Shown here: positions 14,374 to 24,067 of the stretch, piece after piece
Layout: each line of letters begins with the position of its first letter
Numbering within the stretch: position 1 is the stretch's first letter
Notes under the pieces: generated by a model
What the model saw: the letters and a program-made list of their open reading frames with translations, nothing else
What the model was told of the DNA's origin: nothing
The model's database searches: none
Position numbers and translations under genes: made by a program
From: a virus
Reading direction: 5' to 3' (one strand)
IMG/VR virus record: IMGVR_UViG_3300017950_000014
Span: 1-48,090 of that record
DNA length: 48,090 bases

Positions 14374-15673
14374 AATATTTAGTGATCTTTTTGTAAATAA
14401 AACAACTAGGTATGCCGTAGGAGTTTGTACTCGTGGTTTTGGAAAAAGTTATCTTGCGGCTATTTGTGCTATTCAAGCAGTTAGTGAACTTTTAGAATTA
14501 CCAGAAAGCGTACCAAATAAAAATGTAACACTTTTAGCTCCAACTTATCAACAAGCTGTTGATATTTATTTTCCTTTATTATGGTATGAATTTGGAATGA
14601 AAGATTATGCAGATACCGGTTCTGCATATTCAGGTAAAATTAGATTTAAGAATGGCACTGAACTTCGCCTTATGTCATATGAATCGGCAGAAAGATTGAG
14701 GGGTACTGGCCAGTACTTTATTGTATGTGATGAGGTTTCTTCATGGCAACAAAAGCCAGGTTTAGAAGAAACTTGGAAAGCTACTCTTAAACCTTGTATT
14801 ACTACTCGTTGGTCTAGAGAACAAGCTAAAAAATTTGGAGCACCGTCTCCCGGTAGAGCTTTAATTATATCAACTCCAATGGGCTATAATTATTTACATG
14901 ATATGTTTAATATGGAGCATATAGATAATGATTGGAAAGGTTACCATTTTACTTATAAAGATGCACCTCATTTATCTCAAATAGAAATTGAAAAAGAAAA
15001 ATTATTATCTGATCCTTTAAGATTTGCAAGAGAGTATGAAGCAAGTTTTGAAGATTCTGGAGCTAATGTATTTTATAACTTTAGAAGAACAGAACATATT
15101 GCAGAAGATATTCCTTATTTTGGAGACGAAGAAGATGTACATGTTGCAATTGACTTTAACGTAGGTGTTATGGCATGGTCTGCCTTTGCTAAACGAAGTG
15201 ATCAAATTCATTTTATTACTGATGGTAAAGGAACACCTGATACTACTCAACTTGCAAAAATGTTAAAATCTAAGTTTCATGGACATCGTATTTATGCTTA
15301 CCCTGATCCTTCAGGAAGAGCTAGAAAAACTTCTGCAGCAGCAGGTATTACTGATTTTAAAATTTTAGAATCAGAAGGAATTACTTGCAGGGCAAGACGA
15401 AAAGCCCCACCTATCGCAGATTCTGTACAAGCAGTTAATCTTATGCTTAAGAATGCTGCTGGTCAAACTCGTATGTATTTTAGACCAGAATGTCAAAATA
15501 CAATTAAATCAATGGAAACTACTGTTTGGAAAGAAGGCTCTATCGATAGTGCGCAAATTGATAAAACCATGGGAGCAGAACACCATTCTGATGGCGTAAG
15601 ATACGCTACAGAATACTTATTCCCAGTTCAAACAGGTAGTAAAAAAGTCATTTGTAATACAATGACATTCTAA
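14339..15673 (+). CDS. terL: Terminase large subunit (ATPase and nuclease)
   Basis: The 444-residue protein is the DNA-packaging motor. The ATPase part shows a Walker A variant TRGFGKSY (31-38), Walker B FIVCDE (127-132) and an STPMG coupling motif (178-182). The C-terminal RNase-H-like nuclease has acidic residues Asp272 (VAIDFN), Asp323 (YPDPSG) and Asp418 (HHSDGV). It docks on the portal and cuts concatemeric DNA. The start lies inside the AT-hook gene; no later ATG occurs before Walker A. Confidence 0.96.
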   Translation: MDQVVLHQAQSEIFSDLFVNKTTRYAVGVCTRGFGKSYLAAICAIQAVSELLELPESVPNKNVTLLAPTYQQAVDIYFPLLWYEFGMKDYADTGSAYSGKIRFKNGTELRLMSYESAERLRGTGQYFIVCDEVSSWQQKPGLEETWKATLKPCITTRWSREQAKKFGAPSPGRALIISTPMGYNYLHDMFNMEHIDNDWKGYHFTYKDAPHLSQIEIEKEKLLSDPLRFAREYEASFEDSGANVFYNFRRTEHIAEDIPYFGDEEDVHVAIDFNVGVMAWSAFAKRSDQIHFITDGKGTPDTTQLAKMLKSKFHGHRIYAYPDPSGRARKTSAAAGITDFKILESEGITCRARRKAPPIADSVQAVNLMLKNAAGQTRMYFRPECQNTIKSMETTVWKEGSIDSAQIDKTMGAEHHSDGVRYATEYLFPVQTGSKKVICNTMTF

Positions 15674-15685
15674 TAGGATCCTAAA

Positions 15686-17431
15686 ATGTCTAATAGTGGT
15701 ACTTTTAATCTAAATGCAGGTGGTATTTTTTACACTGCAAATAGTAATAAGAGTGTGGGAGATCCCTCAGACCAATACACAAGTATTCGTCCTTTGTGGG
15801 ATCGTGCTCGTGCTGTTGTTCAAGGTCAACGCTTTTCTAAAGCTTTTGACACTTACGTTGATACAATGAATTTTAATAATTTGTTGTTACCTTTTTCACC
15901 TAGCATGACTCAAAATCAATATGATTTCTATAGAGCTGAGGCTGAATTACCGGGATTAACTTCTCAGTATGCTCGTGTTCTAGTAGGCTCAATGCTTCGT
16001 AAAGGAGTTAATTTAGAATTGCCAGACAATGCACCAGAAGGTGCTAAAGAATGGCTTTTGCATAAATTTACAGCAGATAATAAATCTATTCATTCTTTTT
16101 TAGATGAAGCTATGTGGGAAGAAATTCAAACTTCTCGTGCTTGGGTATTAGTTGATTACCCCCAAGTTATGTCAGAACTTTCTCAAGATGAAAGTGAAGA
16201 AATTTATCCTTATCCTCGTTTATTAAGAGCGGAATCAGTTATTAACTGGAAAGAAGGAACACATCCAATTAAAGGAACTCCTGCTCTTACTCAAGTTATT
16301 TGTCGTTATTACACGCAAAACTATGAAGAAAATGAATTTCATCCAACTTATACAGACACTGTAGTTGTGTATGATTTACCTGATGGTTATTTACGTGTTC
16401 GTATTTATGAGCGTAAAAAAGATGATGAAAATGTTCCAATTATTAATGGTGAAGTACAACAATATTATAATGTAGAAGGTGGTGGTTTTAAAGGTTCAGG
16501 TAAATCTAATCAATGGGAACTTAAATCTACTAATATTAATGTTCTTAAAAACGGAGAAAGATTAGATTTTATTCCGCTTTGGCCTTTAAATGGACAATGC
16601 CAACCTTCAGAACCAATGCTACAACCGCTTATTGATCGTGAAATTGGTTTGTATAACAAAGTATCTCGTAGAAATCATTTACTGTATGGTGCAGCAACTT
16701 ACACACCTGTAGTAGCTTCTGATATGTCTGATGAAGAATTTGAAGAATTAGTTTCTGCTGGATTAGGTTCATGGTTGCGTGTCCGTGAAGGTGAAAAAAT
16801 TACTGCATTAGAAACACCAACTAATGCTTTAAAAGACATGGAACAAGCAATTAATAATACCATAGACGAAATGTCTAAAATGGGTATTCGTTTGCTTTCA
16901 CCTGAAGGAAATAGTTCTGGTGTAGCTTTAGAAATTCGTAATGCTGCTCAAACAGGTTTACTAGGTAATCTAAATACTCGTGTTTCTATTACAATGGCAG
17001 AAATAATTGCATTTATGTTAAATTGGAAATACGGTACCGATTATACAACTAGTGATATTAAATTTATGCTTTCTGGAGACTTTAATCCAGCACCTCTTGG
17101 TTCTGATTGGATGCGCTTGGTTACAGAATGGTATCAAGCAGGTCTTATTCCTCGTGCAACATTCTTGGATATTGCTAAACAAAACGATATTATTCCAAAC
17201 GATTATGATGACAAAGAAGCTATTTCTGAAATTGAAGAAGATGACTTGATTGTACCAGTAAGAGAACAGTTTGATGTTAATGTAGAATTACGTCAAGCTA
17301 AAGCTACAGGCACATATTCTGAAACAGGATACGCTGATTCAAATAATAAAGCACAAGGTGGCGCAACTATTCGCCCTTTACGTGAAAGAACTAAACCTGT
17401 AAATGATGGGAGTATTTCTCCCGAACGTTAA
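15686..17431 (+). CDS. Portal protein (DUF4055-like)
   Basis: The 581-residue protein follows TerL with AGGATCC upstream of its ATG. The N-terminal part (LWDRARAVVQGQ, YRAEAELPGLTSQYARVLVGSMLRK) and the long helical middle with IDREIGLYNKVSRRNHLLY and a SPEGNSSGVALEIRNAAQTG segment match the DUF4055 type of portal. It forms the ring at the capsid vertex through which DNA passes. Its position between TerL and the MuF protein supports this. Confidence 0.9.
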   Translation: MSNSGTFNLNAGGIFYTANSNKSVGDPSDQYTSIRPLWDRARAVVQGQRFSKAFDTYVDTMNFNNLLLPFSPSMTQNQYDFYRAEAELPGLTSQYARVLVGSMLRKGVNLELPDNAPEGAKEWLLHKFTADNKSIHSFLDEAMWEEIQTSRAWVLVDYPQVMSELSQDESEEIYPYPRLLRAESVINWKEGTHPIKGTPALTQVICRYYTQNYEENEFHPTYTDTVVVYDLPDGYLRVRIYERKKDDENVPIINGEVQQYYNVEGGGFKGSGKSNQWELKSTNINVLKNGERLDFIPLWPLNGQCQPSEPMLQPLIDREIGLYNKVSRRNHLLYGAATYTPVVASDMSDEEFEELVSAGLGSWLRVREGEKITALETPTNALKDMEQAINNTIDEMSKMGIRLLSPEGNSSGVALEIRNAAQTGLLGNLNTRVSITMAEIIAFMLNWKYGTDYTTSDIKFMLSGDFNPAPLGSDWMRLVTEWYQAGLIPRATFLDIAKQNDIIPNDYDDKEAISEIEEDDLIVPVREQFDVNVELRQAKATGTYSETGYADSNNKAQGGATIRPLRERTKPVNDGSISPER

Positions 17432-17445
17432 TTCAAACAATAAAA

Positions 17446-17473
17446 AGCCCCTTTAAGATTACTTATTGGGGCT
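17446..17473 (+). terminator. Hairpin terminator between portal and MuF-polymerase genes
   Basis: AGCCCC (17446-17451) pairs with GGGGCT (17468-17473) around a 16-nt loop, followed by ATTTATT. It could reduce readthrough into the giant gene. AGGAGAAA just after it is the next gene's ribosome site. Confidence 0.6.
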
Positions 17474-17491
17474 ATTTATTAGGAGAAACTT

Positions 17492-20400
17492 ATGTCAATT
17501 AATACAACGCTTTATGATAATGCAGTTCAAAATGCAGCAGATATTCGTATTGCAGAAGAAGAATTATTTACTCAGCTAGATCGCTTAAACAGAGACCATC
17601 AAAGCCGACTATCTAAACTAATTGCTCGTAATAGTAATGAAAAAGATTTGTTATCCGAAGTTACTCGTTACAAAAGTATTTCCAAAACTACTATTGAAAA
17701 TGCTTTAAATGAAATTGGAATTAAAGAATTATCGTTTCAAAAAAATAGTATATCTAGTGCATCTAAAAGTTTTTATAAATTAAAAGATGTTTCAAGAGAA
17801 GGTTTTTTAAACTCTATTAAAAATAATCCAATTAGAGGAAATAAAAATTTAACTCAACAAATAGATGGTATTTTTAACAAACAAGAACAAAGAATTAAAT
17901 CTATTCTTTCTAAAAATATTTCTTCTAAATCTCAACTTAGTTCTGAAATTAAAAATGCAAGTAACTTAAGTAGAGCGCAAAGCCATACCTTATTTGCAAC
18001 TTCTAGTACTCAAAGTCAATCAGAAGCTTTTACTAGGACTATGGAAGCTAATAAGGATATTATAAAAGGATATCGATTTACTGCAGTGCTTGATTCAAGA
18101 ACTTCAGATATTTGTCAACATCACGATGGTGAAATATATCCTGTAGATGATCCTAAGTTTGTTCCTCCTTTACATTGGAATTGTCGTTCAGTATTAGTTC
18201 CAGTTTTAAAATCACACAGTGAGCTTATTGGTACTGATAGTAAACGTATTTTATATTCTGTTTTAGAAAAAATGAACGTAGTTTCTATTTCTAAACTAGA
18301 TGGTTTAAATCCTAAACTAGAAAGTTATGATGTTTGGTTACGTAGACAACCTACAGAAGTTCAATTAAAACATTTAGGTAATAACTTAGAAAGACTAGCT
18401 TTGTTTCAAAATGGTAACTTACATTTAAAAGATTTTCAATCTGCTAGAGGAACTAATGTTAGCGCAGAAGTACTTTCTAGAAAAGCACAAGAAGGTCTTT
18501 TTGATACTCCTATAAGAACTACTAAGTATCAACCTGCAGCTAACTATGATTTTAAAGTAGAGGCTTATAAAGTTGATGACTTAATCAAAAATAAAAAAGC
18601 TCAAAAACAATTAAGTGAACTTTTTGAAATTGATGAAAGACATAGTATTTCTCCTTTATCAACTACTGAATTTAGAGGAGTTACCTCAGAAACTAAAAGA
18701 CAAAATAGGTTTAGATCTAAAACTGTAGCAGATGAAGATTTGATTATGGATCCAGTTACAGGAATTGTAAGAAATCCATTAATATATAGGCCTAATAATA
18801 AACTTTTAGAAGAAAGATTAGAATTAGTAAGAAATTCTAAAATTTTAAATAAAGAACAAAAAAAGTTTATTGAAGATTTTGTGAATTCAATGGAAGATAG
18901 ATTAAGCACCAATAATCGTTCTGTAATTACAGAAAATTTACGTGTTACTTTTGAAAGACAGCTTAATGTTGATTCTCCTAGCTACAATAAGCCATGGGAA
19001 AACTTAACTGCAGTAATTAGAGCAGAGAATACTAATGCGGTTGCTAACGTATCTCGTAGATTAGAGCGTACTTATCGCAAAGATTTAAAGCACATGGTAG
19101 TTGCAAATGTTAGTCCTGATGCAGACGTAATGCCTTCTGTTAATATTTTTGGTACAATTCGTACTTTTGATGAAATTGAAGATAGTATTGCAAGCAATCA
19201 ACGTTTTGTAGATGACTGGATTGATCGCAAAGGTTTAAAAATGGCTACAAAAGCTTATTTTAGTGGTAAAGCTCCTTTGCGAAATTACTTTTTACCACCT
19301 TCACAAGTTAATCCTTTAGACTTTAAAAAACGTATTATAAAAGCTTATGATGAAGTTATTGATAGCTTAAATTTCCCAGCAAAAGCTAAAAAATATATTA
19401 AACAACAAATTGAGTTTTGGACACAAAATCCAATAACTGTTGCAGAAAATGCTTTAATTGACTTTGCTAGAGAATTAAATGTTCGTTGGTATCAATTAGT
19501 AGAATTAGAATTTCTTTATAGAGCGCTTAATATTAACATTAGAAAAGCAGTTGTAAATAATTCACCTGAAATTGTTAAAGTAAATACTAGAGCAATTGCA
19601 AAAGGTCTTAAAGCGTTAGCAGATGGTTCTACTTTAGACTATGATACTTTAGCTATTAACGTAGGTAAAGCACTGTATGATGAATCTCGTATTGATTTAC
19701 CTTGGCGTAAACCAACTCTTAAAGATTATCATAAAAATGGTTCTAGAATTTTAGCTGATTTAGAAAAACAAGGTCTTATTAAAATAGGTCAAGCTACTGT
19801 TACTCGTCAATCTGTTATTGATGTTAAAACAGGAAGACCAGATCCTTCAGGTTATAAAGAAGTACAACAAAGAGAAATTGAGATTCTAGATCCAGAACTT
19901 TCAAAATTACAACAAATTAATAGAGAGTTATATATTGGTCGTAGAATTGGTATTACTCAAAAGAAAAATAGGTTATATTTAGAACCACCAGTTGAAGGAA
20001 AAGGCGCTTCTAATATTAAATACAAAGATGCACAAGGAAAAGTAACTAGCGAAAAAGTTATTACTCGTTCAGCTTCTGCTAAATTAGGTACAGATGAAGA
20101 TGCAATTGGAAATCAATTAGATCGTGATTTTCAACAACAAACTAATTATGCAAATAGTCTTACTTGGGGTTTAGATAATCAATTTACAGATTTTTTCCAA
20201 GATGTTGTTTATTATACACCTAAAGATGCAAAACGTGTAACTTCTTCACCTAATTTATTTAGAGAAGTAGTTAAAAGGCGTGGAGAACAGGGTACTATGT
20301 TTATGCAATCTATGAAATGGCATAGACAAAAAGGTACTAATTGGTCTAATATTCATCAATTTGATGGTCGTGGTCGTTTTTATGAGCAAGGTTATTTAGC

Positions 20401-23164
20401 AGCTACTCGTGGAGAACTTGTACGTCCTTTTTTACATACTACCTTTGATCAATCTGGTAATAATGCAATTATTTTAGAATTAAAGAAACAGTTAGGTGCA
20501 ACAGTAGGAGATAAAAATTTAGGACTCTCTACTAATGGACGTTTTCAAAACTTTAATGATAATTTAGATGATTTCCTAGAAATAGGAGCTATTATTCAAG
20601 GAAAGTATAACCAAAAACAAAGGTCTATTAATGAATTTTTAGAAAATAAATTAATTGCACATGTTGATGATATTGGGGATGCTGCTGAAATTGGTAAAAT
20701 AGCTCGTTATTCTTTAGAAATAAAAAGAATTGAAGATCATCTTAATAAATCTAAACTAACCTTAAAAGCTAAGAAAGTAGAAAAAGGAATAGTATTTCAA
20801 ACTTGGGATGCAGATAACGCTAACCATAATTCTATTATGAAAAAATTTAAAACTAGATTGTTAGTAGAAAATGATGCATCAGCTTCTGGAGCACAACAAA
20901 TTGCTTTAGCTTCAGGAGATAAGTTATTAGCAGATGCTTCAAATGTTATTCCAACTCCACAAAAACAAAGGTTATACGATTTAGCTGCTCAAGCTACTGT
21001 AGCAAACCCTCAATTCCAAAAACGTTTTGGGCCAGAAGGTTTAAACTTAGGTATTGACTGGGAAGATTTGCAAAAAGGTGCTAAAGCTCAAAATATGGTA
21101 ACTTTTTATGGAGCTGGAGAAGTAACAAAAACTTTAAACATTGAATCAAAATTTGCTAAAGTGCTTACTAAAAATGAACAGAATATTGTTGTTTATTCAG
21201 ATAAAGCACCTGATGCACCAAATGCTTTTTCTCAAAAAGAATTATATAATGCAATTGAAGCTAATATTAATGATGCAGAAGCAAGAGGTTTAACTAATAC
21301 AGTAATTGGTTTAAAACAAGTTAAAGATGAACTAGACCAAGTTTTAAAAAAAGAAATTTCTATAGGAGATCATTTATTACGTTACTCTAGCGAAAAAGAT
21401 GATATAGTAGCAGATTTTGTTAGAAAAACTACTAATACTAGAGCTAATCTTATTACTCCTAAAGATTTTGAGTTTATTAATAGAGTAATGTCTGAAGAAT
21501 TAAGTAAAATTGCTCCTTCAACGGAAAGGTTTATTACTTTTTGGAAATCAGCGGCTAGATCTTATGTGAATGTTTCTGGAACTGTAGATATGCCTTGGGT
21601 TAACTATAGAGGTAAACAATTTACTCAATTTTATAGACCTATATCTGAGGAATCTATTACTTTCAAAGATCCTATTACGGGTAAATTAATTTCTAATAGA
21701 TATAGAAACTCTGTAGATAATGGACTACTACGTTCTTCTGGTTCAGCTGGAGATGCTCAAACGGGATTAGGTGTTAACGGAAATCATTCTAATGATGCTA
21801 GTTTAGTTCAAGGCTATTGGTTAAAAGCAAGATCAGAAAAGAAAAGAGTAGCAACTATTCATGATGGTTTTTTTGCACCTATTGAAGATGCTGATTGGAC
21901 AATTAATACTCTATATGAATTAATGGGTGATGCTGTAGAAAGTAATTCTATTAAAAATACCTTAAAAGCAATGAGAAATTCTGCAAAAGAAAACATTAAT
22001 AGAGAAACACGTAGAGAACAAGCTTCTATGCTAGACTCTTTATTACAAAAAGCAGATAAAGGTTTGTTAACTAAAAATGATATTTCTAACTCTTTTAAAA
22101 CTTTACCGGGTTTAAAAGAGTATATTAAAAAAGAAACAAAGTTAACAGATTATGAAATAAGTAAAAAATTAGGAAATGTTCAAAAACAATCTATTTTAAA
22201 CGATTTAATTTTTAATATTAACGATGAATTTTATTCTGTTAAAACTTTAAAAGATAGTTTAAATGAGATTATTCTTTTAGAACAGGGCTTAAATAAAAAG
22301 TTTAAATTAAGCACTAATCAAATTTTAAATGAATATGCTAAACATGGAACTAAAAAACGTTTACTTATAACTCAAAATAAATATAAAGAAGGTACTTTAA
22401 GTAATAGTTTATTTTTTAATCAATATTTTAAAGAACCAGCTTTAACACCTCAAGAAGCTGCAAAATATAGAGATGCCGTAAAGAAAGCAACTGCTCAAAA
22501 GAAAGCTATTCCTTCAGTTTCTGAAGCTTTAGGTAAAAAGCCTTCTCAAAAAGAAGTACTTCGTAAACAATATGGCATAAGTAATCTTAAAAATCTTGAA
22601 GATAAACTTGTAAGTGGTGACTTTAATTTTGAAACATTTTTTAAAACAGAATTAACCAAAACTGAAAATCCTTTAAATTTAAAAGATTTAAAAGAAATAA
22701 TTAAAGAAGTTAGTTTATCTCAAAATCCAGATATTAATATTAAAGATATAATTGCAGGAATAAAAAGTTATCGTGGTAATCTTAGAAGTGTTCAAAGAAA
22801 ACAATTAAGAGAAATAGATAACTGGTATGAAAGCATGCTAGCAGAAGCTACTCGTTTACAATTAATTGACAAAAATAAAACTAATAAAATAGTGTTAAAT
22901 AAAATTGATCAATGGCAAAATAGCTTAGTTAAAAGAAAATTTAATTATCAACAGTTACCTGCTTTTTATAGAGATTGGTCTGAAGATTTAGAAAAATATT
23001 TTGAAATTAAAAGTCTAGCAGAATTAAATATTAAATATCGTTCTGGTAATTTTAGTATAGAAGATTTTTTAAGAATTCAAGATAATAGGTATAGAGAATT
23101 AAAAAAATCAGATATTATTAAAAAACCATTAGAAAATCAAGATAGATATGGAATCGGGCCGTAA
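17492..23164 (+). CDS. MuF-domain / single-subunit RNA polymerase fusion, candidate virion RNAP
   Basis: The 1890-residue protein starts with a Mu-F/SPP1-gp7 head domain (about 1-240) ending in the signature DSRTSDIC (201-208) and PPLHWNCRS (225-233). After a spacer, T7-type RNA polymerase motifs appear in order: DGRGRFY at 958-964 (T7 DWRGRVY), motif A NDASASGAQQ with Asp1128 (T7 D537), motif B KAQNMVTFYG with Lys1198 and Tyr1206, the exact K-x8-G spacing of T7 K631...YG, motif C HSNDAS with Asp1435 (T7 D812) and IHDGFF at 1457 (T7 IHDSF). Both catalytic aspartates are present, so activity is expected. About 380 residues follow the core and are not recognised. Location between portal and scaffold and the MuF domain imply capsid packaging and ejection with DNA, as for N4 virion polymerase. 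The terminator at 23153-23175 overlaps its last codons. Confidence 0.93.
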   Translation: MSINTTLYDNAVQNAADIRIAEEELFTQLDRLNRDHQSRLSKLIARNSNEKDLLSEVTRYKSISKTTIENALNEIGIKELSFQKNSISSASKSFYKLKDVSREGFLNSIKNNPIRGNKNLTQQIDGIFNKQEQRIKSILSKNISSKSQLSSEIKNASNLSRAQSHTLFATSSTQSQSEAFTRTMEANKDIIKGYRFTAVLDSRTSDICQHHDGEIYPVDDPKFVPPLHWNCRSVLVPVLKSHSELIGTDSKRILYSVLEKMNVVSISKLDGLNPKLESYDVWLRRQPTEVQLKHLGNNLERLALFQNGNLHLKDFQSARGTNVSAEVLSRKAQEGLFDTPIRTTKYQPAANYDFKVEAYKVDDLIKNKKAQKQLSELFEIDERHSISPLSTTEFRGVTSETKRQNRFRSKTVADEDLIMDPVTGIVRNPLIYRPNNKLLEERLELVRNSKILNKEQKKFIEDFVNSMEDRLSTNNRSVITENLRVTFERQLNVDSPSYNKPWENLTAVIRAENTNAVANVSRRLERTYRKDLKHMVVANVSPDADVMPSVNIFGTIRTFDEIEDSIASNQRFVDDWIDRKGLKMATKAYFSGKAPLRNYFLPPSQVNPLDFKKRIIKAYDEVIDSLNFPAKAKKYIKQQIEFWTQNPITVAENALIDFARELNVRWYQLVELEFLYRALNINIRKAVVNNSPEIVKVNTRAIAKGLKALADGSTLDYDTLAINVGKALYDESRIDLPWRKPTLKDYHKNGSRILADLEKQGLIKIGQATVTRQSVIDVKTGRPDPSGYKEVQQREIEILDPELSKLQQINRELYIGRRIGITQKKNRLYLEPPVEGKGASNIKYKDAQGKVTSEKVITRSASAKLGTDEDAIGNQLDRDFQQQTNYANSLTWGLDNQFTDFFQDVVYYTPKDAKRVTSSPNLFREVVKRRGEQGTMFMQSMKWHRQKGTNWSNIHQFDGRGRFYEQGYLAATRGELVRPFLHTTFDQSGNNAIILELKKQLGATVGDKNLGLSTNGRFQNFNDNLDDFLEIGAIIQGKYNQKQRSINEFLENKLIAHVDDIGDAAEIGKIARYSLEIKRIEDHLNKSKLTLKAKKVEKGIVFQTWDADNANHNSIMKKFKTRLLVENDASASGAQQIALASGDKLLADASNVIPTPQKQRLYDLAAQATVANPQFQKRFGPEGLNLGIDWEDLQKGAKAQNMVTFYGAGEVTKTLNIESKFAKVLTKNEQNIVVYSDKAPDAPNAFSQKELYNAIEANINDAEARGLTNTVIGLKQVKDELDQVLKKEISIGDHLLRYSSEKDDIVADFVRKTTNTRANLITPKDFEFINRVMSEELSKIAPSTERFITFWKSAARSYVNVSGTVDMPWVNYRGKQFTQFYRPISEESITFKDPITGKLISNRYRNSVDNGLLRSSGSAGDAQTGLGVNGNHSNDASLVQGYWLKARSEKKRVATIHDGFFAPIEDADWTINTLYELMGDAVESNSIKNTLKAMRNSAKENINRETRREQASMLDSLLQKADKGLLTKNDISNSFKTLPGLKEYIKKETKLTDYEISKKLGNVQKQSILNDLIFNINDEFYSVKTLKDSLNEIILLEQGLNKKFKLSTNQILNEYAKHGTKKRLLITQNKYKEGTLSNSLFFNQYFKEPALTPQEAAKYRDAVKKATAQKKAIPSVSEALGKKPSQKEVLRKQYGISNLKNLEDKLVSGDFNFETFFKTELTKTENPLNLKDLKEIIKEVSLSQNPDINIKDIIAGIKSYRGNLRSVQRKQLREIDNWYESMLAEATRLQLIDKNKTNKIVLNKIDQWQNSLVKRKFNYQQLPAFYRDWSEDLEKYFEIKSLAELNIKYRSGNFSIEDFLRIQDNRYRELKKSDIIKKPLENQDRYGIGP

Positions 23165-23175
23165 AAAAGCCCGAT
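23153..23175 (+). terminator. Terminator overlapping the stop codon of the polymerase gene
   Basis: ATCGGGC (23153-23159) pairs with GCCCGAT (23169-23175), an exact 7-bp stem, followed by TTTT. The 5' half encodes the last residues of the polymerase. Transcription would stop here and restart from the motif directly downstream. Confidence 0.75.
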
Positions 23176-23180
23176 TTTTC

Positions 23181-23193
23181 AGCGCCATAAAGA
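23181..23193 (+). promoter_or_regulatory. Dispersed 13-bp motif copy 3 (AGCGCCATAAAGA)
   Basis: The motif follows directly on the terminator at 23153-23175 and precedes the scaffold/capsid operon by about 95 bp. Similarity to copy 4 at 43254 extends from TTTCAGC through CCATAAAGAAA and, after one gap, to ATAATTTT, about 35 bp in all. This terminator-then-motif arrangement is what a late promoter would look like. Candidate promoter for a phage RNA polymerase. Confidence 0.6.
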
Positions 23194-23201
23194 AATAAAT
23201 T

Positions 23202-23277
23202 GTATAATTTTTATACTTTATTATTTATAATTTTTATTATTTGGTCGGTGACCAATTCTTTTTAAGAGCAGTGCTCT
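23202..23277 (+). promoter_or_regulatory. Three hairpins with 3-nt loops before the scaffold gene
   Basis: GTATAA-TTT-TTATAC (23202-23216), TTGGTC-GGT-GACCAA (23241-23255) and AGAGC-AGT-GCTCT (23265-23277) are perfect short inverted repeats, each with a 3-nt loop. N4 virion polymerase uses promoters made of a 5-7-bp stem with a 3-nt loop and a central purine; the second and third hairpins fit that form. The third ends immediately before the AAGGA ribosome site, so a translational role is also possible. Confidence 0.4.
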
Positions 23278-23288
23278 AAGGAAATACA

Positions 23289-24047
23289 ATGTCAGAAGAA
23301 AAAATTTCGGAATTAAATGAGAATATTGCAGCGGCAGAAGCTGCTATTAATACCCTTGAAACCCAAATAGGTAAAGAGAATCTTTCTGCAGAAAACTCTA
23401 TTAACAAACCTTCAGCAAAACAAGAGTTAGACGAACGCTTAAATGATGTTGATTTAAAACAAATGATTGAACGTCGTGTTCAAGAAGAAGTTAATCAAGC
23501 AAAATCAGCATTTAAAGATAAACTAGATGAAGTTTATAAATTGCGTGATCAAGCTATTAAAGAAAAAGTTACGCTTGAAGAAGAGAAGAGAAAAGCAGAA
23601 ATTAAACGGATGGAAGATGAAGGCAAACATAAAGAAGTTGCTGAATTAAAAATGGCTGAGTTAAATGCGCGTTTAGAGACTCTCCAGAAAGAAAACACCA
23701 AGCTTACTCGTGATCAAGCAGTGCGTGATGCAATGAGAGGTGTAGACTTCCGTTCAGACGTGGCCGCAGAAATGGCTCAAGAAAGAATTCTAGGCCAACT
23801 GATCCAAGATGAATCTGGACGTTGGACTCATAAGAGTGGTATCTCTATCAAGGAATATGTTGATCATTTTACAAAAGACGAAGAAAACACTTTTCTTTTG
23901 AAAGCAAAAACAAATAGTGGTTTAGGAATGGCGCAAGCCGCTGGAACTGCTAATACAAATTTAGACAAACCATTAACTGAAATGAATACTGAAGAATTGT
24001 TACAACATTTTTCTAAACAAAGCCCTTCAGGAAGTTTCGGTTACTAA
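23289..24047 (+). CDS. Capsid scaffolding protein
   Basis: The 252-residue protein is charged and mainly helical, with a long coiled coil at about 60-150 (repeated Glu, Lys, Arg heptads), and lies directly before the major capsid gene, the standard place for a scaffold. The C-terminal part (GLGMAQAAGTANTNLDKPLTEMNTEELLQHF) is like the capsid-binding end of such proteins. It should guide procapsid assembly and then leave. No protease signature is visible. Confidence 0.85.
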   Translation: MSEEKISELNENIAAAEAAINTLETQIGKENLSAENSINKPSAKQELDERLNDVDLKQMIERRVQEEVNQAKSAFKDKLDEVYKLRDQAIKEKVTLEEEKRKAEIKRMEDEGKHKEVAELKMAELNARLETLQKENTKLTRDQAVRDAMRGVDFRSDVAAEMAQERILGQLIQDESGRWTHKSGISIKEYVDHFTKDEENTFLLKAKTNSGLGMAQAAGTANTNLDKPLTEMNTEELLQHFSKQSPSGSFGY

Positions 24048-24067
24048 AATATTTTTAAGGAATAAAA

